Below the pieces are notes generated by a model that was given only the letters and a program-made list of their open reading frames with translations, ran no database searches and was not told the DNA's origin. 64,000 nt of DNA from positions 103,676 to 167,675 of the forward strand of contig NZ_BAKJ01000005.1 in NCBI RefSeq assembly GCF_000614125.1, written 5' to 3'. A program made the position numbers and the translations under genes. Below, piece by piece: positions 46,680 through 56,341 of the stretch; within the stretch, counting starts at the first letter, position 1; the number at the start of each line of letters is the position of its first letter. This stretch comes from Bacteroides rodentium JCM 16496. Lineage in GTDB: Bacteria > Bacteroidota > Bacteroidia > Bacteroidales > Bacteroidaceae.

Positions 46680-47117
46680 TGAAGTCGTACTCTTCTACAT
46701 AAGCGTCGAAGTACTCCGCCCGTTGGAGTCCTAAGTTACGGGCAATTGCAATGACTTGTTGCTGCTCGGTTGGTGAGAGCAAAGTTTCCCCTTTCCGCTT
46801 CTGATAATATCTTCGGATACCCCATAAGCCGATGAGCCGGTAGCGGAACGTGCCGGACTGGCCGACAGAGATGGCTTCTGCCGTATGGATAAAGCCTTTG
46901 GCATAGCGCACTTTCTTATTCGAGCAATAATATTTGCATTTTCCCGCTGTGGACTCTATTGCTTTCGGATTCAGTACATATAGGAAGATGTTGTTTGAGG
47001 GTGCATACGTATATGCAATCCGGCGCAGGCAGGTGTCAGTATAAGGCATGTGTCAGTAGCGCATAAGCCGAAGTTATGGGGAACTTTGGAATAATCGAAA
47101 GTTTCTTCTTTCATCAT
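46675..47117 (-). CDS. Second DUF6078-like cysteine-containing protein (one frameshift)
   Basis: About 147 residues from an ATG at 47117. The N-terminus reads KEETFDYSKVPHNFGLCATDTC and, with one base added near 47050, continues PYTDTCLRRIAYTYAPSNN. This restores the C-x4-C-x5-C pattern of the paralog at 18073-18507. Then KCKYYCSNKKVRYAKGF, FRYRLIGLWGIRRYYQKRKGETLLSPTEQQQVIAIARNLG and FDAYVEEYDF, again as in the paralog. Function unknown; metal binding through the cysteines is possible. A -7 box sits 20 bases upstream, and the stop overlaps array E. Confidence 0.72.
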
Positions 47118-47136
47118 TTTTTTGTTTAAAGTTCCG

Positions 47137-47144
47137 CAAAGGTA
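47137..47144 (-). promoter_or_regulatory. -7 box (TACCTTTG) of the second DUF6078-like gene
   Basis: Exact match 20 bases before the ATG at 47117, supporting the repaired start over an internal ATG at 47049. Confidence 0.6.
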
Positions 47145-47330
47145 CAATTAGTTTGGAGATTGATGGGTGCTTCACCTGATATTTGTTTTATCCCGAAAAT
47201 ATTATGTATTTTACGTAACGTGAAATGCGTAACGTAAAACATGGAATCATTCCGCCTTCCGGTTTCCGCATTTCGTCTTCCCCATTCCGCACCCCGTCCG
47301 TAAATGCTTCCCGCTTACTTGCCGCAGGAC

Positions 47331-47338
47331 TATATTTG
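47331..47338 (+). promoter_or_regulatory. -7 box (TATATTTG) of the outer-membrane protein gene
   Basis: Exact match 23 bases before the ATG at 47361 and downstream of another ATG at 47304, so it selects the later start. Confidence 0.6.
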
Positions 47339-47360
47339 CAGAAAACATTTGCATATTCCC

Positions 47361-48266
47361 ATGAAGACAAACTCTGTGATTCTATTGGTGTTGTGGCTTG
47401 CGGCGTGGCCGTTCTGCTGCCGGGGGCAAGGCTATATCAGTTACGACTATCTGCCCGAAAGTTCGTTGAAGGATGACCTCGGCAACGAGTATGGTTCGGG
47501 CAGCCTGATGATGGTATCGGGAAGGTATAACCTGCCGCTTTCCGTCAGGCATGACGACAAGGGCAGGCTGGTGGCGTGGTCGGCAACCGTCAATGCTGCC
47601 TATGGCGTATTCCATAATAAGGGGCAGGCGCGGGAGTTGAATCCGGACAATCTGCTGAATGCCAGTCTGAATATCTCCCACATCCGTCCCCTGTCCGACA
47701 AGTGGAGTATCATAGCCTCTGTGGGCGGCGGTGTCTATGCCCCGTTGGACGGGGTTTCCATGAAGACCCTACTGGCTAATGGCGCAATCATCTTTGTCTA
47801 TAAACTGCGGAAGAACCTCGACCTGGGCATCGGTGCGGGGTTGACGAACTCTTACGGTATCCCGATGATACTGCCCATGATGTACTTCAGCTGGAGGAAT
47901 GCCGGCAGGTATGAGCTGAAAGTGGATATGTCCAGCGGCATGAAAGTGTCCGTCGCCACCTGGCTGAACAAGAAGTTGAAGCTGGAACTGACCGCCCTCG
48001 ATATGGACGGCATGTCTGCCGTGATGGAAGTCGACGGGAAATCGAAAATCTATTCTACCGTCATGCTGAGGTCATACATCAGTCCTTCGTACCAGTTGAG
48101 CAGGAGGACGGCTGTTTATCTGGGAGTGGGCGGTAACTGGATACGCGGGATAAGTATGTCGGACCGCAGTTTGAAAGGTTTTCTCAATAACTTCAAGAAC
48201 GATGAGGACGAGCCCTGCTTCAGACCGACTCTGCGCCTGACGGCGGGATTCAGGTATGGTTTTTAA
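47361..48266 (+). CDS. DUF6268-like outer-membrane beta-barrel protein
   Basis: About 301 residues. Signal peptide (VILLVLWLAAWPFCCRGQGYIS), then alternating strands typical of a beta-barrel: GSLMMVSGRYNLPLSV, SIIASVGGGVYAPLDG, LDLGIGAGLTNSYGIPMILPMMYFSW, ending in the outer-membrane C-terminal pattern LTAGFRYGF. I place it tentatively in the DUF6268 group. Its role is unknown. It precedes a LytTR two-component pair on the same strand by 328 bases, with which it may or may not be linked. Confidence 0.72.
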   Translation: MKTNSVILLVLWLAAWPFCCRGQGYISYDYLPESSLKDDLGNEYGSGSLMMVSGRYNLPLSVRHDDKGRLVAWSATVNAAYGVFHNKGQARELNPDNLLNASLNISHIRPLSDKWSIIASVGGGVYAPLDGVSMKTLLANGAIIFVYKLRKNLDLGIGAGLTNSYGIPMILPMMYFSWRNAGRYELKVDMSSGMKVSVATWLNKKLKLELTALDMDGMSAVMEVDGKSKIYSTVMLRSYISPSYQLSRRTAVYLGVGGNWIRGISMSDRSLKGFLNNFKNDEDEPCFRPTLRLTAGFRYGF

Positions 48267-48594
48267 AAACTCTTCGTCTTGCAGGAGGGGGTGAGGGGTA
48301 AAGTCGTATATTTGTAGACGCCTAACAGACGCTTTAAGTATCTGATAGTATCTTAATTCCCCTCCTCCTGGGAGGAGGGGTGCCCGTAGGGTGGGGTGGT
48401 AGAGAGCATAATGCAATGAGAGAGAGATACAATCCCTGTGTGACGCTACCACCTCCCCCTGCGGGTACTCACCCCCTCCACCTCCCCCGTTATCGGGGGA
48501 GAGCAACCTCCCCGGAGGAGGAGAATTTGAGATACTACTAAGATATCAGTTAATTATCAAAACTTATTTACTATTATAGTACAAACTGATTTTT
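48267..48594. other. Intergenic region with REP-like G/C-rich inverted repeats
   Basis: No gene seen. CCCCTCCTCCTGGGAGGAGGGG near 48360-48382 is a near-perfect palindrome. GTGCCCGTAGGGTGGGGTGGTAG is matched by the inverted CTACCACCTCCCCCTGCGGGTACTCAC about 60 bases later. CTCCCCCGTTATCGGGGGAG follows near 48484-48503. This G/C-rich set stands out from the AT-rich surroundings and resembles REP-type elements of Bacteroides. A + strand TATATTTG box lies at 48307-48314. Confidence 0.6.
48360..48525. repeat. REP-like intergenic element
   Basis: Three nested or adjacent G/C-rich inverted repeats (see the region entry). Probably a dispersed element seen elsewhere in such genomes; only one copy lies in this window. 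Confidence 0.55.
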
Positions 48595-49353
48595 ATGGTA
48601 AAGTATTTATTAGTAGAAGATGAGCGCTTCGCCTACGAAGAGCTGAAGCGGATGATGCAACGGCTGCGCCCTGCCTGGCAGTTGGCGGGCTGGGCAGAGA
48701 GCGTGGAGCAGGCTGTACTTCTCTTGCGCCAGGGCAGCCTGGACTTGATGATTGTAGATATCCGCTTGTCCGACGGGTTGAGCTTTGAGATATTCGAGCA
48801 GTGCCCCGTCGATTTACCCGTTATCTTCACCACCGCCTACGACGAATATGCCATCAAGGCTTTCAAGGTAAACAGCATCGACTATCTGCTGAAACCCATT
48901 GAAGAAAGCGACCTTGAAGCAGCCTTGTGCAAGTTCGAGCGTAACAGTACCCTCCGTTCTGCGGCTCCCGAATATCGGCAACTGGAACTCGGCTACTTGG
49001 CAGCCAACAAGAAGAACCGTTTTCTGGTGCAGGTGGGCGATACTTTCCGCTACGTAGAAACTCCGGATGTCGCTTTCTTTTATAGTGAGGATAAGCTGAC
49101 TTATCTGCACCTCTTCTCCGGGAAACGGTATATCATCAGCTACTCGCTGGACCAGTTGGAGGGAATGCTGGATAGGGATGTTTTCTTTAGGGTTTCAAGG
49201 AGCTGCATATCCAATATTAGGTCCATCCGGAAGAGTTCCAGGTACTTCGGCAGTCGCTTGAAGCTTTACTTCGAGCCGGAGTGCCCGCACGAGGTATTGG
49301 TGAGCCGCAGTCGCGTGGCCGATTTCTTGAAATGGGTGGACGGAGTGGTATGA
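48595..49353 (+). CDS. LytTR-family response regulator
   Basis: 252 residues. Receiver domain with the acidic pair (LLVEDERFAYEELKRMM), phospho-acceptor Asp in LMIVDIRLSDGLSF, Thr in VIFTTAYDEYAIKAF and Lys in DYLLKPI. C-terminal LytTR DNA-binding domain (FLVQVGDTFRYVETPDVAFFYSEDKLTYLHL, VSRSCISNIRSI, EVLVSRSRVADFLKWV). It acts with the histidine kinase 24 bases downstream. Target genes are not identifiable from the sequence. Confidence 0.93.
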   Translation: MVKYLLVEDERFAYEELKRMMQRLRPAWQLAGWAESVEQAVLLLRQGSLDLMIVDIRLSDGLSFEIFEQCPVDLPVIFTTAYDEYAIKAFKVNSIDYLLKPIEESDLEAALCKFERNSTLRSAAPEYRQLELGYLAANKKNRFLVQVGDTFRYVETPDVAFFYSEDKLTYLHLFSGKRYIISYSLDQLEGMLDRDVFFRVSRSCISNIRSIRKSSRYFGSRLKLYFEPECPHEVLVSRSRVADFLKWVDGVV

Positions 49354-49377
49354 GTTATAAGCTATGAGTTATAAGTT

Positions 49378-50397
49378 ATGAGGCATAAGAGGTACATATT
49401 CCTTTTTATACTGACGGTTTCCGTCTCGCTCTTCGTCTTTGGATGTGTGTATAATGTCATCAGTGGCAATCCGTGGCATACGGGATTCATGGTTCATTTC
49501 TTTTTGAACCTCCCTTTGTGCATCGGCTTGGGGGGTATCGACTTCCGCATTATCAGCCTTGTATATAGAAGGCTGAAGCATCGTGGCAATGCCGTAAGGA
49601 TTTTAGTGGATGTGGCGTTGACCACTTTGCTGGCTGTCTTCCTGACATTCCTTCTGAATGTTTTGTTGACGGGTGGGCATAGGGATGTGTGGCATATTCT
49701 GATAAACTCCCTGCCGGTGATTCCGTGGAGCTGGATTATCGTCCTTCAGATGGAGATATTCTTCTACAGCCTGCAACGTTCGGAGATTGAGACACGCTTG
49801 GCGGTTGTGGAGAAGGAGAAGGCGCTTTACCAATTAGAGGCGCTGAAAAACCAGATTAATCCTCATTTCTTATTCAATAGTCTGAATGTCCTTGCCTCCC
49901 TTGCTTATCAGGATGCCGAAAAGACGAACCGGTTTGCCAAGAAGCTGTCTACGGTGTACCGTTATCTGCTCACTACGCATGGCAGAGCTACGGTGACCGT
50001 GCAGGAAGAACTGTCGTTCGTAGAGTCGTATTTATACCTGGAGCATATCCGCTTTGGCGATGCGCTGCATGTGGAGATAGAAGATGATTTGCGGAATCAT
50101 CATTGTCTCGTCATTCCTGCCAGCATACAGATGCTTGTGGAGAATGCCTTGAAGCATAATATCAGTACAAAGAAGTCGCCGCTGATAGTCCATATATCCA
50201 TAGGAAACGAAGGGATTACGGTACGCAACAATCTTCAGTTGCGCAACTATGTGGCCAGTAATGGAGCGGGATTGAAGAACCTACAACGGCAGTATGCCCT
50301 ATACGGCACGCTGGTGGAGATTCTTAAGGACGAAAAGGAGTTTGTGGTGAAACTTCCCTTTGTGGGTGGAGACGTGAACCGCCTCAACACAATATAG
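49378..50397 (+). CDS. LytS/YehU-type sensor histidine kinase
   Basis: 339 residues. Four N-terminal membrane helices without a large periplasmic sensor, a short coiled coil (RSEIETRLAVVEKEKALYQLEALKNQ), then the His_kinase domain with phospho-acceptor INPHFLFNSLNVLASLAY and ATP-binding VENALKHNI and NGAGLKNLQRQYALYG. It phosphorylates the LytTR regulator encoded just upstream. The 24-base gap contains three near-copies of ATGAGTTATAAG. Its end overlaps the convergent acyltransferase gene by 14 bases. Confidence 0.93.
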   Translation: MRHKRYIFLFILTVSVSLFVFGCVYNVISGNPWHTGFMVHFFLNLPLCIGLGGIDFRIISLVYRRLKHRGNAVRILVDVALTTLLAVFLTFLLNVLLTGGHRDVWHILINSLPVIPWSWIIVLQMEIFFYSLQRSEIETRLAVVEKEKALYQLEALKNQINPHFLFNSLNVLASLAYQDAEKTNRFAKKLSTVYRYLLTTHGRATVTVQEELSFVESYLYLEHIRFGDALHVEIEDDLRNHHCLVIPASIQMLVENALKHNISTKKSPLIVHISIGNEGITVRNNLQLRNYVASNGAGLKNLQRQYALYGTLVEILKDEKEFVVKLPFVGGDVNRLNTI

Positions 50398-51316
50398 TAC
50401 TCTTCCCGAAGAAGAATCTGGAAACGTGCATCTTGTCCATAGCCCACGCCATACCCATGCAGCCGCTCAGCGTGAAGGCGGTGGCAGTGACAAGGAACAG
50501 CATCCCCGTAGGGTCGAAGGCGAATATAGGTAGGAACGCCTTGGACAGAATGGTGAAAATGGGTGAGAAAAGGAGTATGACCAGCGTATTGCGCCCTATA
50601 AAGAAGGAAAGCCGTTTGGCTTGTGCCGGCAGATAGCCGTAGGCTGCCAACAGCAGGCTGATGGAAAGCCAGGTGATGGCGACTCCTGCCAGAGTCCCCC
50701 TATCCAGATTGTCGGGAAAGCAGCATAGTATTACGAATGGGACAATGGCGAAGGTTGTGGCGCGAAAGACTTGTGTAAAACGAAGCCCGCTTTGGCTCAC
50801 TATCATGCCGATAAGGAAATAGAGGGCATTGGAGAAGTTCATCAATCCTCCCCAATAGGAAAGGGCAAACAGGCAGACACCGGCCACAATCAGCCGGGAG
50901 ACAACCGACAGCCGTACATAGCGGAATGTGATATAATAGATGAGGCTGCACAGAATCAGTGTATGCAGATACCAGTAAGGCCCCATCGGATGGAGGAATA
51001 TCTTGTCGAGCAATACGGTAGGAGTAATGGCATCCACCCTTTCGCGTATGGGCAGGAAATGCGACATCACCGTATAGGCCGCCTCCATGCAGGCATACGG
51101 AATGAAAATCCATAGGAACTTGCGGAGAAAGCTTCGGGCATCCTTCCGGTTATTGGCCAGATAGCCCGAAATAATCAGGAAAGCGGACATGTGGAACGTA
51201 TAGACGATTTGTTTCGCATACGGATACTTGTCGCCTATGTATACAAGGTGGAAGATAATCATCAGGGTGATGAAGATGCATTTCAGATAATCTATCTCTT
51301 TGACACGGCTTTCCAT
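50384..51316 (-). CDS. Acyltransferase family 3 membrane protein
   Basis: About 310 residues with roughly ten membrane helices. The start VKEIDYLKCIFITLMIIFHLVYIGDKYPYAKQIVYTFHMSAFLIISGYLA has the conserved His in the first helix and the HMSAFLIISGY motif of the family. GPYWYLHTLILC is another signature. Members acetylate or succinylate surface sugars. No partner gene nearby indicates the acceptor. I use the ATG at 51316; a -7 box lies at 51352-51359. Confidence 0.88.
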   Translation of the reverse strand: MESRVKEIDYLKCIFITLMIIFHLVYIGDKYPYAKQIVYTFHMSAFLIISGYLANNRKDARSFLRKFLWIFIPYACMEAAYTVMSHFLPIRERVDAITPTVLLDKIFLHPMGPYWYLHTLILCSLIYYITFRYVRLSVVSRLIVAGVCLFALSYWGGLMNFSNALYFLIGMIVSQSGLRFTQVFRATTFAIVPFVILCCFPDNLDRGTLAGVAITWLSISLLLAAYGYLPAQAKRLSFFIGRNTLVILLFSPIFTILSKAFLPIFAFDPTGMLFLVTATAFTLSGCMGMAWAMDKMHVSRFFFGKSTILC

Positions 51317-51351
51317 ATAGGGTAGTTTTCTGCATATTGTTATTGATGGCA

Positions 51352-51359
51352 CAAATATA
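51352..51359 (-). promoter_or_regulatory. -7 box (TATATTTG) of the acyltransferase gene
   Basis: Exact match 36 bases before the ATG at 51316; upstream ATG at 51391 would lie above it. Confidence 0.6.
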
Positions 51360-51443
51360 TATACTTCCGTAAACTTATTTATATTTTGCAAAGGGATTAA
51401 GCTTATTTTCTCTTTTACCGATTGCTTTTATGTATGGAAAATG

Positions 51444-51451
51444 TATATTTG
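51444..51451 (+). promoter_or_regulatory. -7 box (TATATTTG) of the acyl-CoA synthetase gene
   Basis: Exact match 34 bases before the start codon; TTG at 51423-51425 gives an 18-base spacer to a weak -33 element. Confidence 0.6.
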
Positions 51452-51484
51452 TGCATGAATCATTAACTTAATGTAAAACAGACT

Positions 51485-53544
51485 ATGATAACAAGCCAAT
51501 TACTTCACCCGGCCAGTATTGTGGTAGTGGGGGCATCCAACAATGTACACAAACCCGGAGGGGCTATCCTGAAAAATCTGCTTAGCGGCGGATATGCCGG
51601 TGAGCTTCGTGCCGTGAATCCGAAAGAGACCGAAGTGCAGGGTGTTGCTGCCTTTGCGGATGTGAAGGACATTCCCGATACGGACCTTGCCATCCTTGCC
51701 ATACCTGCCGCGCTTTGTCCCGATGCGGTGGAGGTGCTTGCCGCGGAGAAGCAGGTGAAGGCGTTCATTATCCTTTCTGCCGGTTTTGGTGAGGAGACCC
51801 ATGAGGGTGCTGTGCTGGAAGACCGCATACTGGAGACGGTGAACCGGTATGGAGCCTCTCTGATAGGCCCCAACTGTATCGGTTTTATGAACTCGTGGCA
51901 TCACAGTGTATTCAGCCAGCCCATCCCGCAGCTGCATCCGCAAGGGGTAGACCTGATTTCCAGCTCCGGTGCCACAGCGGTGTTCATATTGGAGAGCGCC
52001 GTGACCAAGGGATTGCAGTTCAACTCTGTATGGTCTGTGGGCAATGCCAAGCAAATCGGTGTGAGGATGTGTTGCAATACATGGACGAACACTTCAATCC
52101 GGAAGCGGATTCCAGAATAAAACTTCTTTATATAGAGAGCATCGGTGACCCCGACCGTCTGCTGTTTCATGCATCTTCGCTCATCAAGAAGGGCTGCAAG
52201 ATTGCGGCCATCAAGGCGGGCAGTAGCGAAAGCGGCAGCCGGGCGGCGAGTTCGCATACGGGGGCCATTGCCAGTAGCGATTCGGCAGTAGAGGCCTTGT
52301 TCCGTAAGGCGGGTATTGTACGTTGCTATTCGCGCGAGGAGCTGACGACCGTAGGTTGTATCTTCACGCTGCCGGAACTGAAAGGGAAAAACTTCGCCAT
52401 CATTACCCATGCCGGCGGTCCGGGAGTGATGCTGACCGATGCGTTGAGTAAGGGCGGACTGAACGTCCCCAAGCTGGAGGGACCGCTTGCCGAGGAGCTG
52501 AAAAGCAAGCTCTTCCCCGGTGCGGCTGTGGGCAATCCCATCGACATCCTTGCAACAGGCACACCCGAACACCTGCGCCTCTGCCTAGACTACTGCGAAG
52601 AGAAGTTTGAGGAGATTGATGCCGTGATGGCTATTTTCGGCACGCCGGGGCTGGTCACCATGTTCGAGATGTACGACGTGCTGCACGAGAAGATGCAGAC
52701 GTGCAAGAAACCGATTTTCCCGATTCTTCCCTCCATCAATACGGCAGGAGCCGAAGTCGCTGCTTTCCTGGCAAAAGGCCATGTGAACTTTGCCGATGAA
52801 GTGACCCTCGGCACGGCACTTTCGCGGATCATGAATGCCCCGCGGCCTGCCAATAATGAAATCGAGCTCTTTGGAGTGGATGTTCCCCGTATTCGCCGGA
52901 TTATAGATTCCATTCCTGCGGACGGTTATATTGCCCCGCACTATGTGCAGGCATTGCTCCGCTCTGCAGGTATTCCTATTGTGGAGGAGTTTGTTTCGGA
53001 CAACAAGGAAGAAGTGCTTGCCTTTGCGCGTCGCACGGGATTCCCGGTGGTGGCAAAGGTGGTGGGGCCGGTGCATAAGTCGGATGTAGGCGGTGTTGTG
53101 CTCAATATCAAGAGTGAACAGCATTTGGCATTGGAATTCGACCGTATGATGCAGATTCCCGAAGCCAGTGCTATCATGGTGCAGCCGATGCTGAAAGGGA
53201 CGGAATTGTTTATCGGTGCCAAGTATGAGGAGAAGTTCGGACATGTGGTACTCTGCGGCCTGGGCGGTATTTTTGTGGAGGTGCTGAAGGATGTGTCTTC
53301 CGGTCTTGCACCGTTGTCCTACGAGGAGGCCTACTCCATGATTCACTCGTTGCGTGCCTATAAGATTATCAAAGGTACGCGCGGGCAGAAGGGTGTGAAC
53401 GAAGATAAATTTGCCGAGATTATTGTACGGCTTTCCACCTTGCTGCGCTTTGCAACGGAAATCAAGGAGATGGATATCAATCCATTGCTGGCGACTGAAA
53501 AGCAGGTGATAGCGGTGGATGCGCGTATTCGGATAGAGAAATAG
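51485..53544 (+). CDS. ADP-forming acetate/acyl-CoA synthetase (one frameshift)
   Basis: About 686 residues, alpha and beta parts fused. It converts acyl-CoA, ADP and phosphate to the free acid and ATP, or the reverse. The N-terminal CoA-binding domain (ASIVVVGASNNVHKPGGAILKNLL) and succinyl-CoA-ligase-like part are followed by SSHTGAIASSDSAVEALFRKAG, which holds the phospho-His (SHTGA). The C-terminal ATP-grasp domain has RRTGFPVVAKVVGPVHKSDVGGV and EMDINPLL. One base is missing near 52068, where NAKQIGV should pass into EDVLQYMDEHFNPEADSR. Followed by a heptad repeat and terminator. Confidence 0.93.
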
Positions 53545-53563
53545 GGATTAGGGATTAGGGATT
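53543..53563. repeat. Three copies of AGGGATT
   Basis: Perfect tandem heptamer just after the synthetase stop codon. It is the same word used in the larger heptamer hairpins at 61141-61275 and 63161-63240. Confidence 0.7.
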
Positions 53564-53582
53564 AAAGGGGCTATCCCTTTTT
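53564..53582. terminator. Terminator between convergent synthetase and yifB genes
   Basis: AAAGGG and CCCTTT arms around GCTAT, followed by TT on the + strand and preceded by A residues for the other direction. Confidence 0.7.
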
Positions 53583-55119
53583 CACCCTGCCCAGTCCTCC
53601 CTATCCAGATTCCTATATCCGATAGCTTCCGCCAAATGTGCCGGCTGTATCTGTTCGCAGCCTTCCAGGTCGGCGATGGTGCGTGATACTTTCAATATGC
53701 GGTCGTAGGCGCGGGCCGAAAGGTTCAGCCGGTTCATGGCAGTTTTGAGCATGGCAAGTCCTTTGTCATCCGGACGGGCGTGGCGGGCAAGCAGTTTACT
53801 GTTCATCTGGCATTACAATATATGCCGGGAATGTCTGCATACCTTGCTTCTTGAATTTGTCGGGCACGTATCACACGCTCGCGTATGGTGGCGCTCGATT
53901 CGCCGGGGCGGGAATCTGCCATCTCTTCAAAGGGGAGTGGGGTGACTTCAATTTGCAGGTCAATACGGTCGAGCAAAGGTCCGGATATGCGGTTTAGGTA
54001 CTTTTGTACTTGTCCGGGACTGCACACACAAGCCTTGGTGGGATGCGTGTAATACCCGCATGGGCACGGATTCATAGAGGCTACCAGCATAAAACTTGCC
54101 GGGTACTCTACATTGCATCGGATGCGTGACACGGTAATCTTCCTATCTTCCAGCGGTTGGCGAAGAACCTCCAATACGTTGCGGCTGTACTCTGGCAGTT
54201 CATCAAGATATAAAATACCGTTATGTGCCAGACTGATTTCACCGGGTTGGGGGAAACTTCCTCCACCGGTCATCGCTACCGTAGAGATGGTGTGGTGAGG
54301 GTCGCGGAACGGGCGTTTCGAGATGAGCCCACCGTCTTTGCCCAACTTTCCGGCAACAGAATGAATTTTGGTCGTTTCCAGACTCTCTCCCAAAGAGAGG
54401 GGAGGAAGTATGGACGGCAGACGCTTGGCAAGCATGGACTTACCGCTGCCTGGCGAACCGATGAGAATTATGTTGTGGCTGCCCGAAGCAGCTACCTCCA
54501 AGGCTCGTTTTACATTTTCCTGCCCTTTTACTTCTGCAAAGTCGAAATCGAAGTTGCTCTGCTGGGAATAGAATTCCTCGCGGGTGTTGACTGATGTAGG
54601 GGTTAATTCCTGCGTGCCATTGAAGAATTCTATAACCTCCTTGATGTTTCCCACTCCGTACACTTTCAGATTGTTCACTACTGCCGCTTCGCGGGCATTC
54701 TGTTGTGGTACAATCATACCTTCAAACCCCAGCTCTCGGGCTTTAATGGCAATGGGGAGTGCTCCTTTGATGGGTTGCAAGCTACCGTCAAGGCTCAGTT
54801 CACCCATCAACAGATAGCGTCCCAGCTTATCGGACTGGATGACTTCGTTGGCGGCAAGTATACCGATGGCTAAAGGTAAATCGTAAGCTGCACCTTCCTT
54901 GCGGATGTCAGCCGGTGCCATGTTGATGACGATATTGCTGGTAGGCATCCGGTAACCGTTGACCTGCAAAGCAGATATGATACGTTGATGGCTTTCTTTG
55001 ACCGCAGAGTCCGGCAAACCGACTAAATAGAACATACAGCCTCTGGAACTGTTGACTTCAATGGTGATGAGGGTTGCGTCAATACCTTGAACAGCCGCTC
55101 CAAAAACTTTTATGAGCAC
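53582..55119 (-). CDS. yifB: YifB/ComM-family Mg-chelatase-like ATPase (one frameshift)
   Basis: About 512 residues. An N-terminal Lon-protease-like S16 domain ([28 protein letters not shown]) precedes an AAA+ core with Walker [17 protein letters not shown], Walker [12 protein letters not shown] and the cysteine pattern [22 protein letters not shown]. Near 53808 one base is missing: DIPGIYCNA should continue [21 protein letters not shown] to the normal end LDREDWAG. ComM members are helicases that extend branch migration in natural transformation. The role in Bacteroides is not established. Confidence 0.93.
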
Positions 55120-55156
55120 GTTTTTAGTGATTAGGGGTTAGTGATGGCAGGATAGG

Positions 55157-56230
55157 CTACCGTCGGTTTTGTTTTTTGAGTTTCTTTTCACTCTCTTTCT
55201 TCTCTTTTTCCTTTTGCTCTATCTCCTCCAGTTTCTTTTTGATGTCTTCCTCGCTCATATTCTTCCCTTCAATTTTTCCGGAAGGGCTAAGGAACAGATT
55301 GGCAGGCAATGCTTGTATGGCGAGCTGTTTGATGGGCGCTGTGTTCCATCCGGAGAAATCACAACTCTGTTCCCACTTTAGGGTATCTCTTTTGATTGCT
55401 TCTTCCCATTCCTTTCTGTCGATATCCAAAGAAATGCCCCAGAGTGCGAATAGCTTGTTCTTTTCTTCTTTCTTGTAAATCCGGCGCAGGGCAGCGTTGG
55501 CTTCCATGCTTTGCGGGTCCCAAGATGCCCAAAAATGTATCAACAGATATTTATCCTTAAAGCTGGTACGGCTGATTTGTGTGCCTTTGGCATTGGGCAG
55601 GTTGACGTAAGGGATGGTTTTCCCGACGGATACCTTCTCTTCTTCTTGGATAAGGTCAAGCAGTTCGTCCACATACGGGCGGTCTTTCAGGCCTCCGGTC
55701 ATGTGTTCTGTCATTTCTTTGATTAAGGAGAAGTCCGGTTGCGGTTTTTGCACGAAATATTTCTCCAGCAGATAGATACTTACCAGTGAAGAAGGATGGC
55801 TGTTGATGAAGGCTTCTGCTTTTTCTTCCAATGCTTTCTCCGAGGGAGTACTCAAACCTTTCAACTCTTTCTGAAAGGCGGTCAATTCTTCATTGGGAAC
55901 ATTCCCCGTGATTTCCAGTGAAGTAAGTCCGGCGGCAGAACCTTTTATCTTTATGTTGTCTCCTTTGTCCAGGTAAAGCGGATATTCCGTACCGTCACTG
56001 AATTGCAACCATGTAGAGGCAAGTGTGTCGGTGGTGAGGGTTGCAGAGAACTTGTCATCCTTGACAAGCAGAGTGTCCATACGGTTATAGAACTTGTCCG
56101 TACCATATATATAAAGGGTATCATTCCCCAGCCCTTTGATTTCACCATTTAGGTAGACTGAATTTGTATTTTTGCTGCCGCAGGCAGACAATATAATAAG
56201 CAGAAGGTATGCAAGATAGATTTTCTTCAT
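55157..56230 (-). CDS. Thioredoxin-fold DUF4369 lipoprotein lacking the CxxC motif
   Basis: About 357 residues from the ATG at 56230. Lipobox ILSACGS, then the DUF4369 domain (VYLNGEIKGLGNDTLYIYG, MDTLLVKDDKFSATL) and a C-terminal TlpA/AhpC-type thioredoxin domain. At the active site LLIHFWASWDPQSMEANAAL, the usual W-C-x-x-C reads W-D-P-Q-S, so it cannot do thiol exchange there. The charged tail (KKKLEEIEQKEKEKKESEKKLKKQ) is a coiled-coil-like helix. It likely works as a binding or scaffold protein in the cell envelope. Sits downstream of no other gene on its strand except the OmpA/TPR gene, after a gap. Confidence 0.85.
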   Translation of the reverse strand: MKKIYLAYLLLIILSACGSKNTNSVYLNGEIKGLGNDTLYIYGTDKFYNRMDTLLVKDDKFSATLTTDTLASTWLQFSDGTEYPLYLDKGDNIKIKGSAAGLTSLEITGNVPNEELTAFQKELKGLSTPSEKALEEKAEAFINSHPSSLVSIYLLEKYFVQKPQPDFSLIKEMTEHMTGGLKDRPYVDELLDLIQEEEKVSVGKTIPYVNLPNAKGTQISRTSFKDKYLLIHFWASWDPQSMEANAALRRIYKKEEKNKLFALWGISLDIDRKEWEEAIKRDTLKWEQSCDFSGWNTAPIKQLAIQALPANLFLSPSGKIEGKNMSEEDIKKKLEEIEQKEKEKKESEKKLKKQNRR

Positions 56231-56292
56231 TCCGGTTCTTTTTCTGATACTTCGTCGCGAAAATACTTCTTTTTGGTGTGAATAAAAAGAAA

Positions 56293-56318
56293 TGCCCGAC
56301 ATATTTCTATGCCGGGCA
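56293..56318 (-). terminator. Terminator of the OmpA/TPR lipoprotein gene
   Basis: TGCCCGACAT (56293-56302) and ATGCCGGGCA (56309-56318) form a stem with one mismatch; read on the minus strand it is followed by TTTCTTTTTATTC. Confidence 0.85.
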
Positions 56319-56341
56319 CGTTCTTTTCAATCTAACCTTTA

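Noticed and set aside
47213..47310. A further repeat array with GTAACG and TTCCGC words
   Set aside because: The spacing is irregular (14, 14, 21 bases) and the words change, so I cannot support a fixed period. Only a short hairpin with ACGTAACG arms near 47210-47240 is real.
48072..48506. A 144-codon minus-strand frame after the outer-membrane protein gene
   Set aside because: It covers the REP-like G/C-rich repeats and the 3' end of a real gene, with no protein-like sequence.
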